The notes beneath the pieces were generated by a model. It had not been told where the DNA came from. It ran no database searches and saw only the letters and a program-made list of their open reading frames with translations. Below, piece after piece: positions 44,380 through 54,208 of a stretch of DNA of 64,000 nucleotides. The stretch's first letter is position 1. The number at the start of each line of letters is the position of its first letter. The DNA is from Pseudomonas sp. GOM7. Its GTDB lineage: Bacteria; Pseudomonadota; Gammaproteobacteria; Pseudomonadales; Pseudomonadaceae. Where the stretch lies: the NCBI RefSeq assembly GCF_026723825.1, contig NZ_CP113519.1:3100001-3164000 (forward strand), read 5' to 3'. The position numbers and the translations under genes were made by a program.

Positions 44380-45279
44380 ATGAACCTGCCCCAATCCGTA
44401 CGCCTGGTGGAAGTCGGCCCGCGCGACGGCCTGCAGAACGAGAAACAGCCGATCAGCGTGGCCGACAAGGTACGTATGGTCGACGATCTCACTGCCGCCG
44501 GCCTGCGCTATATCGAGGTGGGCAGCTTCGTCTCGCCCAAATGGGTGCCGCAGATGGCCGGCTCCGCCGAGGTATTCGCGGGTATCCAGCGCCAACCGGG
44601 CATCACCTACGCTGCCCTGACGCCCAACCTGAAAGGCTTCGAGGCCGCGCTGGAGGCCAAGGTCGAGGAAGTGGCAGTGTTCGCCGCCGCCAGCGAGGCC
44701 TTTTCGCAGAAGAACATCAACTGTTCCATCGCCGAAAGCCTGCAGCGTTTCGTGCCGCTGATGGAGGCGACCAAGGCCGCGAACCTGCGCGTGCGCGGCT
44801 ACGTCTCCTGCGTGCTCGGCTGCCCCTATGACGGCGAGGTCGATCCCACACAGGTCGCCAGCGTCGCACGTGAGCTGTATGCCATGGGCTGCTACGAGGT
44901 GTCGCTGGGTGACACCATCGGCACCGGTACCGCCGGCAAGACACGCAGGATGTTCGAGGTCGTCGGCCGCGACATCCCGCGTGAGCGGCTGGCCGGGCAT
45001 TTCCACGACACCTACGGCCAGGCATTGGCCAATATCTACGCCAGCCTGCTCGAAGGCATCGCCGTGTTCGACAGCTCGGTGGCCGGTTTGGGTGGCTGCC
45101 CCTATGCCAAGGGCGCCACTGGCAACGTCGCCACGGAGGATGTGCTGTATCTGCTGCAGGGTCTGGGCATCGAAACCGGCGTGGACATGGATAAGCTGAT
45201 CGCCGCTGGCCAGCGCATCTGCGAGGTGCTGGGCAAGGCCAATGGCTCGCGTGTCGCCCGCACCCGCCTGAGTCAATAA
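44380..45279 (+). CDS. liuE: Hydroxymethylglutaryl-CoA lyase
   Basis: 299 aa TIM-barrel lyase. Start LPQSVRLVEVGPRDGLQNEKQPI (the metal Asp in GPRDGLQ with the Arg), YVSCVLGCPYDGEVDP, SLGDTIGTGTAG, HFHDTYGQALANI (metal His pair), and the catalytic-Cys loop AGLGGCPYAKGATGNVATEDVLY. Cleaves HMG-CoA to acetyl-CoA and acetoacetate. Last gene of the liu operon; acetoacetyl-CoA synthetase follows after a repeat-filled gap. Confidence 0.96.
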   Translation: MNLPQSVRLVEVGPRDGLQNEKQPISVADKVRMVDDLTAAGLRYIEVGSFVSPKWVPQMAGSAEVFAGIQRQPGITYAALTPNLKGFEAALEAKVEEVAVFAAASEAFSQKNINCSIAESLQRFVPLMEATKAANLRVRGYVSCVLGCPYDGEVDPTQVASVARELYAMGCYEVSLGDTIGTGTAGKTRRMFEVVGRDIPRERLAGHFHDTYGQALANIYASLLEGIAVFDSSVAGLGGCPYAKGATGNVATEDVLYLLQGLGIETGVDMDKLIAAGQRICEVLGKANGSRVARTRLSQ

Positions 45280-45284
45280 GCGCC

Positions 45285-45349
45285 GTAGGGTGGATCACAC
45301 CTCACCGATCCACCACAACGGTGGATGAGAAAAGCGTCATCCACCCTAC
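45285..45349. repeat. GTAGGGTG-type inverted repeat after liuE
   Basis: GTAGGGTGGATCAC ... GATCCACC, then GGTGGATGA ... TCATCCACCCTAC. Nested inverted repeats between liuE and the acetoacetyl-CoA synthetase gene; may terminate liu transcription. The remaining 120 bases show no further feature. Confidence 0.82.
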
Positions 45350-45469
45350 GCCTGGCACTACGGGCGCGCGTAGTAAAGGTCGGTGCAATGCCAGCAAAGG
45401 TCGTCTGAGTTAAAGTCCAAAGGCCTGCACGGACTAAGCTCAAGCCCACAAGAACGACGAGGACTCACC

Positions 45470-47425
<1,956 letters not shown>

Positions 47426-47588
47426 ATGAAAGAGCATCAGGCGGCCTGCGCCCTGGACATTCTCGGTGTCCAGGATCATTGCGCCCATATGCGTCACGCG
47501 GCGCCACTCATGGTTGGAGCGGGCGGCATCGGTTGTCGCAGGTGGACATCGGCAGCAGGCTCTATACTTTCCTCATCCAAGCCCGTGG

Positions 47589-48338
47589 ATGTCGGCCGTG
47601 CCCATCATCTTCTGCCTGCTTGCCCTGTTGCTGCTGCCCCGCTACCTGGCCGCGGGAGAGACGGTGCTGCTCTACATGCCCGACGCCCCGCCGCTGACCC
47701 TGCACGAATATCAGGGTGGCTATGGCATGGTGGGTGATGTGGCGCTGGCGGCCATCGCCCGTAGTGGCCGGCTGAGCCAACTCATGGATGAGCCCTGGCC
47801 CAGAGCACAGGCCAGTGTCGCCGATGGCGAGGATCTGCTGATCATCCCGCTGTCGCGCACGCCGGATCGGGAAGAGCGCTATAGCTGGATCGCCCCGATC
47901 ATGCCGCTGGAGCGGGCCTTCTTCAGCCTGGACACCCCCGTGCACAGCTTCGCCGAGGCCCGCCAGCGCTATAGCCGCATCGGCGTCGGCCTGGGCACGG
48001 CGCAGGTGGAGATACTGCGGCGCGAGGGCTTCGCGGACAGCCAGGTGGTGCAGCTCAAACTGGGCGAGAATCCGGCGCGCCTGCTGGAACTGGGACGCAT
48101 CGATGCCTGGTTCACCGGCATACCGGAAGCGCTATACATCTGGAACAAATCCAGTGAACGCCAGAACGATCTGCAGATGAGCCCGGCGCTGGCAAGAACC
48201 GACCTCTACCTGGCCTGCTCCAGGCTGTGCGACCCGCAGCTAATCGCCGAACTGCGAACGGCAGTGCTGGAGCTGGAAGCGGAAGGCGTCAGCCAGCGCT
48301 TGCGCCAGGCCTATCTGCCTGCGCCCCTCTACCCCTAG
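47589..48338 (+). CDS. Periplasmic substrate-binding protein-like, orphan
   Basis: 249 aa from ATG 47589 (MSAVPIIFCLLALLLLPRYLAAGE), which gives a signal peptide cleaved near LAAG. The rest has the SBP_bac_3 pattern (GGYGMVGDVALAAIARSGR ... RYSRIGVGLGTAQVEILRREGF ... RIDAWFTGIPEALY) of bilobed amino-acid-type binding proteins, though divergent. No ABC permease or ATPase is adjacent. Such orphans in Pseudomonas may act as ligand sensors or scavengers; function unknown. Convergent with the PilT/U-family gene, sharing a CTAG at the stops. Confidence 0.75.
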   Translation: MSAVPIIFCLLALLLLPRYLAAGETVLLYMPDAPPLTLHEYQGGYGMVGDVALAAIARSGRLSQLMDEPWPRAQASVADGEDLLIIPLSRTPDREERYSWIAPIMPLERAFFSLDTPVHSFAEARQRYSRIGVGLGTAQVEILRREGFADSQVVQLKLGENPARLLELGRIDAWFTGIPEALYIWNKSSERQNDLQMSPALARTDLYLACSRLCDPQLIAELRTAVLELEAEGVSQRLRQAYLPAPLYP

Positions 48339-49537
48339 ATGCCGTGGCGCCCCGGATCTTCCGGGGGCTGCTCCTGCTCAATCTCCTCCAGCTTCAGCTC
48401 CCACTCACTGGCTGCTGCCGCTTTCGCAGGCGCCGCGGGTGCAGCGGCGACAGGCGCCGGCTTGGCATTGGCTGGATTGTCGCGGTGCAGCTTGAGCTTG
48501 AGGCGCACGTTGTTCGCCGAGTCGGCATTCTTCACCGCCTCTTCCTCGTCGATGGCACCTTCGTGCACCAGGTCGATCAACGCCTGATCGAAGGTCTGCA
48601 TGCCCAGGTTCTTCGACTTCTCCATGATTTCCTTGAGCTCGGAGAACTCGTTGCGCTTGATCAGATCGCGCACCGTCGGCGTGCCCAGCATCACCTCCAC
48701 GGCGGCGCGACGCTTGCCATCGGCGGTCTTGACCAGGCGCTGGGAGACGAACGCCTTGAGGTTGTTGCCCAGATCGTTGAGCAGTTGCGGACGACGTTCT
48801 TCGGGGAAGAAATTGATGATGCGATCCAGCGCCTGGTTGGCGTTGTTGGCATGCAGGGTGGAAATGGCCAGGTGGCCGGTGTCGGCGAAGGCCAGGGCGT
48901 GCTCCATGGTTTCGCGGTCACGGATCTCGCCGATCAGGATCACGTCCGGCGCCTGACGCAGGGTGTTCTTCAGCGCGGCATGGAAGCTGCGAGTGTCCAC
49001 CCCAACTTCGCGCTGGTTGATGATCGACTTCTTGTGCCGGTGCACGTACTCCACCGGGTCTTCGATGGTGATGATATGGCCGCCGCTGTTGCGGTTGCGG
49101 TAGTCGATCAGCGCCGCCAGGGAGGTGGACTTGCCCGAGCCGGTGCCACCGACGAACAGTACCAGGCCACGCTTCTCCATCACCGTGCTGAGCAGCACTT
49201 CGGGCAGCTTGAGATCCTCGAAGCGCGGGATGTCCAGCTTGATGTTGCGCGCGACGATGGACACCTCGTTGCGCTGCTTGAAGATATTGATACGGAAACG
49301 CCCGACGCCCGGCAGCGAGATCGCCAGGTTCATCTCCAGCTCGCGCTCGAATTCCTCGCGTTGCGCACCGTCCATGATCGACTCGGCGATGGCCGCCACG
49401 TCGCCGGACTTCAAGGGCTCCTGGCTGAGCGCCTTGAGCACGCCATTGAACTTGGCGCAAGGCGGTGCGCCCGTGGAGAGGTACAGGTCGGAACCATCCT
49501 GAGTGGACAGCACCTTGAGCATTGCATGGAGATCCAT
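48335..49537 (-). CDS. PilT/PilU-family pilus retraction ATPase (additional paralog)
   Basis: 400 aa. Secretion ATPase core: Walker A VGGTGSGKSTS (about residues 130-138), Asp box HIITIEDPVEYVH, Walker B DVILIGEIRDRETMEHALAFADTGHL, His box STLHANNANQALDRI. The N-terminal segment differs from both PilT and PilU as I recall them, and an Ala/Pro-rich tail (KPAPVAAAPAAPAKAAAA ... EQPPEDPGRHGI) follows the core. No other pilus gene is near. It probably works with type IVa pili in retraction or twitching; the specific role is unknown. Confidence 0.85.
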   Translation of the reverse strand: MDLHAMLKVLSTQDGSDLYLSTGAPPCAKFNGVLKALSQEPLKSGDVAAIAESIMDGAQREEFERELEMNLAISLPGVGRFRINIFKQRNEVSIVARNIKLDIPRFEDLKLPEVLLSTVMEKRGLVLFVGGTGSGKSTSLAALIDYRNRNSGGHIITIEDPVEYVHRHKKSIINQREVGVDTRSFHAALKNTLRQAPDVILIGEIRDRETMEHALAFADTGHLAISTLHANNANQALDRIINFFPEERRPQLLNDLGNNLKAFVSQRLVKTADGKRRAAVEVMLGTPTVRDLIKRNEFSELKEIMEKSKNLGMQTFDQALIDLVHEGAIDEEEAVKNADSANNVRLKLKLHRDNPANAKPAPVAAAPAAPAKAAAASEWELKLEEIEQEQPPEDPGRHGI

Positions 49538-49684
49538 GGCGGCATTCCCGTGAAGACAGTTGAATTACCATAGCCACGATTGACCGCCCGCTGAGTGGCG
49601 AGCCATGGCTGCAAACTGGCGTCATTCTGCTGGCGCAACGAATGCTGGCACAATACGCGCCCGGTGAATATGAGGACTGCATCA

Positions 49685-49963
49685 ATGGCAAAGGCAATGG
49701 CCCGCCACATTCTGGTCAAGACCGAAGCGGAAGCCGCGGCGCTGAAAAAGCGCATCGCTGCCGGTGAGGCCTTCGATGTGCTGGCGCGCAAGCACTCCAC
49801 CTGCCCCTCCGGCAAGAAAGGCGGCGACCTGGGCGAAGTGCGCCCCGGGCAGATGGTCCGCGCCGTGGATCAGGTGATCTTCAAGAAGGCCCTGCGCGAG
49901 GTGCACGGCCCGGTGAAGACGCAGTTCGGCTATCACCTGATCCAGGTGTTCTATCGCGACTGA
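49685..49963 (+). CDS. ppiC: Parvulin-type peptidyl-prolyl cis-trans isomerase
   Basis: 92 aa from ATG 49685 (MAKAMARHILVKTEAEAAALK). Single parvulin domain: ARHILVKTEAEA, FDVLARKHSTCPSGKKGGDLGEVRPGQM, VHGPVKTQFGYHLIQV with the conserved His residues and GYHLI C-terminal motif. No signal peptide, so it acts in the cytoplasm. Free-standing gene, followed two bases later by a MITE-like repeat. Confidence 0.94.
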   Translation: MAKAMARHILVKTEAEAAALKKRIAAGEAFDVLARKHSTCPSGKKGGDLGEVRPGQMVRAVDQVIFKKALREVHGPVKTQFGYHLIQVFYRD

Positions 49964-49964
49964 A

Positions 49965-50119
49965 GGGCGCCTCTAAAAACTACCTGCGTTGCCATCGCTG
50001 CGTTAAAAACAGGCTGGAACGCCAGCCCGGTCAAATGCTCATTTACAGCTCGTAAACTGCGCTTTCTCGCCTGTTTTTGCCTTGCGCTGGCTGCCTCGCC
50101 TACGTTTTTAGAGGTGCCC
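49965..50119. repeat. 155 bp palindromic MITE-like repeat, copy 3 (variant ends)
   Basis: The core (CTGCGTTGCCATCGCTGCGTTAAAAACAG ... TGCTCATTTACA ... GTAAACTGCGCTTTCTCG) matches the copies at 15301 and 28063, but the terminal repeats differ: GGGCGCCTCTAAAAAC and GTTTTTAGAGGTGCCC instead of TAGCAGGCTGTTGAAAAAC. It has a 9-base insertion near the middle (GGCTGGAACGCCAGCCCGG region) with its own small dyad. Confidence 0.85.
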
Positions 50120-50204
50120 TGAACGCAGCGGCACTGGCACATAGCCTTTATCGGCGCGTTATCATGCCGGCTCCCGCCAACGTGCGCTTTCCTCAGGAGC
50201 CGTG

Positions 50205-52100
50205 ATGAACGCCAGCCGCCCCGCCGTTTTCGCCCGTGAGTGCGACCTGGTCATGAAGGGCGGCATCACCAGCGGCATCGTCTACCCCCTGGCCATCAGC
50301 GAGATCGCCAAGGCCTTTCGCCTGCGCAGCATCGGCGGCACCAGCGCCGGAGCGATCGCCGCCGCCGCCGCGGCCGCAGCGGAACTCGGTCGCCAACGCT
50401 TCCAGGCCGGTGAACTGAGCGAGGATCCACAGGGTTTTGCCGAGATCGAACGCCTACCCCAGCACCTGTGCCTGCTGGCAGCGAGCGGCCAGGGCACCAA
50501 GCTGCTGGCACTGTTCCGCCCGCAGTCCAGGCTCCGTGGCCTGTTCGACACCTTCACCGCCATGCTCGATGCCCGGCGCAAGCCCCTCGGCCTGCTGCGC
50601 GCCGTGCTACGTCATTACGGCTTGGCGGCAGTCCTCGGCGCCCTGCTCGGCGGCGGCCCGTTATGGCCGCTGGCATTCGGCGACCATGGCTGGCTGCTCT
50701 GGTTGTGGCTGCTGCTCAGCGCACTGGTCGGAGCCCTGGTGGCCGTCGCTATCTGCCTGCTGCGCCAGCTCGGCCGCGAACTGCCAGCCAATGGCTTCGG
50801 CCTGTGCAGCGGCATGTCCAGCTCGGACGACATCGCCCCAGGTGAAGCGCTGCCCCCCTGGCTGAGCGACTACCTCGACCGCCTCAGCGGCCAGCGCCAG
50901 GCCTGCGCGAACGAAGCCAAGGCAGTGCAGTGCACCCGTCCCCTGACCTTCGGTGACCTGCGCCGGCATGGCATCGATCTGCAGATGATGACCACCTGCG
51001 CCAGCATGGCCCGCCCCTTCCGCCTGCCCTTTGGCAACGACGGCCGGGTACGCGAGAACAACCAGTTCTATTTCTCCCGCTCGGAATTCGCTGCCCTCTT
51101 CCCCGCGCGTGTCGTCAACTGGATGTGCGCACGCCAGCGCCCGGAGCAGCAAGGCGAGCGCAGTGACGGCCTGTATCGCCTGCCGCTGCCGGACGACCTG
51201 CCCGTGGTGGTGGCGGTGCGCATGAGCCTGAGTTTTCCCTTGCTACTCAGTGCCGTGCCGCTGCATGCCGTGGACTACCGGCACAAAGACAAACCCATGG
51301 AGCGCTGCTGGTTCACCGATGGCGGTATCGCCTCGAACTTTCCCATTCACTTCTTCGACCAGGCCCTGCCGACCCGGCCCACCTTCGGCCTCGACCTGGG
51401 CAGCACCGAGGACGCCCGCAGCCAGCGCGTACACTTCCCCACGAGCAACAACGACGCACGCCTGTCCTACTGGCGGCGCTTCCCCGGCAGCGGCCTCGGC
51501 GCCCTGGGTGGTTTCCTGCGCATCGTGATGAACGTGGCCAAGGACTGGAACCACGAGACCCTGTCGTTGCTACCGGGGTTTCGCGACCGTATCGGCCTGA
51601 TCCAGCTGACCCGCGAGGAAGGCGGCCTGAACCTGACCATGCCGCCCGAGCGCATCGCCCGCCTGACCGAATACGGCCGCCAGGCCGGCATCGAGTTCGT
51701 CCGTCGCTTCGGCGATCCGGCTTGCTGGCAGGCCGGCGCGCAGGCCACCAAGATGAACTGGGAGAACCACCAGAGCATTCGCCTGCGCCTGATGCTGGCT
51801 AGCGTCGCCGAGCAGCTCACCAGCCTGGAACGCGCCTGCAGCAGCCTGGCGCAGACGTCCGAGGACTATGCGCGCTTCTTCCGCGAGAAACACAGCTACG
51901 CACTGCAGGGCCTCGGCAACCTGGCTGCCAACGCTGACGGCCAGTACCCGAGCCAGGCGGCGCTGGCCCTGGCGCAACTGGATGCACTGCGCGAGCTGGC
52001 TAGGCTGATCGAGGCGCAAAGCCAACGCCGCCCTGCCCTGCATCCCGCCGAGGGCGCGCCGAAACCGACGCCGGAGCTGAAATTGCGTCCGCGTGTCTGA
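50205..52100 (+). CDS. Patatin-like phospholipase with internal membrane segment
   Basis: 631 aa from ATG 50205, with AGGAG five bases upstream (GTG at 50202 also possible). Oxyanion loop MKGGITSGIVYP, nucleophile elbow GGTSAG (Ser47), catalytic Asp in FTDGGIASNFP (Asp372). Two hydrophobic segments at about 139-158 and 162-186 (WLLWLWLLLSALVGALVAVAICLL) lie between Ser and Asp, suggesting membrane attachment by a hairpin. The C-terminal 200 residues are helical. Patatins hydrolyse phospholipids or acyl esters; the target is unknown. No secretion signal is visible. Confidence 0.87.
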   Translation: MNASRPAVFARECDLVMKGGITSGIVYPLAISEIAKAFRLRSIGGTSAGAIAAAAAAAAELGRQRFQAGELSEDPQGFAEIERLPQHLCLLAASGQGTKLLALFRPQSRLRGLFDTFTAMLDARRKPLGLLRAVLRHYGLAAVLGALLGGGPLWPLAFGDHGWLLWLWLLLSALVGALVAVAICLLRQLGRELPANGFGLCSGMSSSDDIAPGEALPPWLSDYLDRLSGQRQACANEAKAVQCTRPLTFGDLRRHGIDLQMMTTCASMARPFRLPFGNDGRVRENNQFYFSRSEFAALFPARVVNWMCARQRPEQQGERSDGLYRLPLPDDLPVVVAVRMSLSFPLLLSAVPLHAVDYRHKDKPMERCWFTDGGIASNFPIHFFDQALPTRPTFGLDLGSTEDARSQRVHFPTSNNDARLSYWRRFPGSGLGALGGFLRIVMNVAKDWNHETLSLLPGFRDRIGLIQLTREEGGLNLTMPPERIARLTEYGRQAGIEFVRRFGDPACWQAGAQATKMNWENHQSIRLRLMLASVAEQLTSLERACSSLAQTSEDYARFFREKHSYALQGLGNLAANADGQYPSQAALALAQLDALRELARLIEAQSQRRPALHPAEGAPKPTPELKLRPRV

Positions 52101-52185
52101 AGTACGTTTCTAGGAATCTAGGCGAGGCAGCCAGCGCAATACTGATGCTGGTTCTATGAAACACCGGAGCGATTCACGCCGGGCA

Positions 52186-53072
52186 GGCAAGTTTGTGTTT
52201 TGGTTTGTTGGTTGTTCGGGGATCTGTTCCGGATTGCCGCGTTTTTGTTGATGTTTTTGGTTTCGCCCTCCCGGGCGAGTCACTTTGCGGGCAAAGTAAC
52301 CAAACCCTCCGCCCTGTCATCCGGCCCTGGCTGCGCCAGGGTTCGCTCACTCCATCGCCGCTCCAGAGGCCCGCCGCGGTGGGCCATCCCTGGCCCATCG
52401 TGGCTCTCGGCTTTGGCATCCTGCGTCGCTCTACCTCCTGCATCCATGCAGTCGTCGCGACATCCATGTCGCTCAACCTCTTCCACGACGATTCCGTTCG
52501 CCCTCCTGGGCGGGCTCTGCACGCGCCTGAAACTCCGGTAACTCTTTGGGACTCTGTGTGCTTGAACATGAGGTCAGCCTTAGGGCTGACCAGAATGCCG
52601 GCTGCAAGCCGGCAAGCTATTCAAGCGAATGAAACTACGCGAATGAAAGTTTTGGTTTAACTCGATGGTCCAGTCGCGATTTCACAACCACTAGAACACG
52701 CCGAGCATACTTTGGAATGCCCGTTCGTTCAGGCGCGCTAACTCCCCCTTCAGGAGGCCGAACGCAGGCATTGCGCAGGGGGCGAGCGGCATGGATGCCG
52801 CGAGAGGCGTAATGGGCCAGGGATGGCCCATGTACGCCGACCCCGGAGCGGTGCCGGAGTGAGGGAAGTCGAGCGCAGCATGACGGGGACGCCTAGTTCC
52901 GGATGGCGGGGGTGCGTTTCTTTTGCTTACTTTTCTTTGCGCTGGGCGGCATTCCGATTTCAAAGAAAAGTGAGTCGCCCGAGGGGGCGAAACCCGGAAT
53001 ATCTGAAGACACCCAAAGCGGCGTCCAGACGACAACACAAGCCAACACACAAACTTGCCAGTCCGCTATCAA
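52186..53072. repeat. ~0.88 kb palindromic composite repeat, copy 2 (inverted)
   Basis: Reverse-complement relative of 13304-14180. Ends GGCAAGTTTGTGTTTT and CACACAAACTTGCCAGTCCGCTATCAA. The centre carries GTCAGCCTTAGGGCTGAC (52573-52590) and GCCGGCTGCAAGCCGGC (52597-52613), matching the central hairpins of copy 1 in reverse order. It fills most of the 1.15 kb gap between the patatin and Sua5-type genes; the remainder shows no gene. Confidence 0.85.
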
Positions 53073-53255
53073 CCAAGCCCTCCCCCTAAAATCCGAAGAA
53101 CCTGTTTTTAACGTTGCGATCACAACGACTGCATAGGGCAGGAAGCCCAAGCCGAGGCAGTGCTCAGAGGTGCTCTTGAAACTGCCCATCTACCCCACAA
53201 ATCCCCTAGAATCGCCCGCTGCCTACGGGATGAATACCACGAGCCACCTTTACCC

Positions 53256-54194
53256 ATGCCCACCATCACCCACGACATCGAGCGCTGCGCGCAGCAGCTA
53301 CAGAGCGGCGAGCTGGTCGCCATGCCTACCGAAACCGTCTACGGCCTGGCCGCCGACGCCCGTAACGGCGACGCCGTGGCCAAGGTGTTCCAGCTCAAGC
53401 AGCGCCCGGACAGCAACCCGCTGATCGTCCACCTGGCCGATGCCAGCCAGGCCGTGAATTGGGCCAGCCAGATTCCGCCGCAGGCCCAGGCCCTGATGGA
53501 AGCCTTCTGGCCGGGGCCGCTGACCCTGGTGCTGCCGGCGCGCGACGAGGTGCTGCGCAGCGTCACCGCCGGGCAAGACAGCGTCGCCCTGCGCGTACCC
53601 GCCCACCCCGGCGCACGCGTCCTGCTCCAGGCCTTCGGCGGTGGGCTGGTGGCGCCCTCGGCCAATCGCTACATGTCCATCAGCCCCACCAGCGCAGCCC
53701 ACGTTGCCCAGCAATTCTCAGACAGCGAGTTGCTGATCCTCGACGGCGGCCCCTGCCGGGTGGGCCTGGAATCGAGCATCGTCGCCCTGCTGCCCGGTGA
53801 CGCCCCGCGCCTGCTGCGCCACGGCATGCTCGACCAGCAGCGCCTGCAGCAGGTGCTCGGGCAAGACCTGGAAACCCGCGACGGTGGCCTGCGTGCCCCA
53901 GGCCAGCACCGCCGCCACTATGCACCGGGCACCCAGGCCAGCACCTTCGTCGAGGTGCCCGAGGCGGCGCTGGATGCCCCCGACTGCGGCTGGATCTGGT
54001 GCGGTCAGGCGCGGCCGAGCCAAGGTCCTGCCATCGACCTCAGCGCCGACCCGGAACGCTACGCCGCCGGCCTGTATGCCGCCCTCTACCAGCTCGACGC
54101 CATGGCCCTGCGTCACCTGCATATCGCCCTGCCGCCAACGGGCGCGGCCTGGGCCGCGGTGCACGAGCGCCTGCAACGGGCCACCACCCAGTAA
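53256..54194 (+). CDS. Threonylcarbamoyl-AMP synthase (Sua5/YrdC family)
   Basis: 312 aa from ATG 53256 (MPTITHDIERCAQQL). YrdC core: VAMPTETVYGLAADARN, VFQLKQRPDSNPLIVH, FWPGPLTLVL, VALRVPAHP, VAPSANRYMSISPTSA, and IVALLPGDAPRLLRHG; a C-terminal Sua5 domain (HRRHYAPGTQ) follows, making it the long two-domain form. It makes threonylcarbamoyl-AMP for tRNA t6A37. Pseudomonads usually also have a short TsaC, so this may be a second enzyme. Convergent with dabA, 14 bases apart. Confidence 0.92.
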   Translation: MPTITHDIERCAQQLQSGELVAMPTETVYGLAADARNGDAVAKVFQLKQRPDSNPLIVHLADASQAVNWASQIPPQAQALMEAFWPGPLTLVLPARDEVLRSVTAGQDSVALRVPAHPGARVLLQAFGGGLVAPSANRYMSISPTSAAHVAQQFSDSELLILDGGPCRVGLESSIVALLPGDAPRLLRHGMLDQQRLQQVLGQDLETRDGGLRAPGQHRRHYAPGTQASTFVEVPEAALDAPDCGWIWCGQARPSQGPAIDLSADPERYAAGLYAALYQLDAMALRHLHIALPPTGAAWAAVHERLQRATTQ

Positions 54195-54208
54195 TCCAGC
54201 CTGACGGC

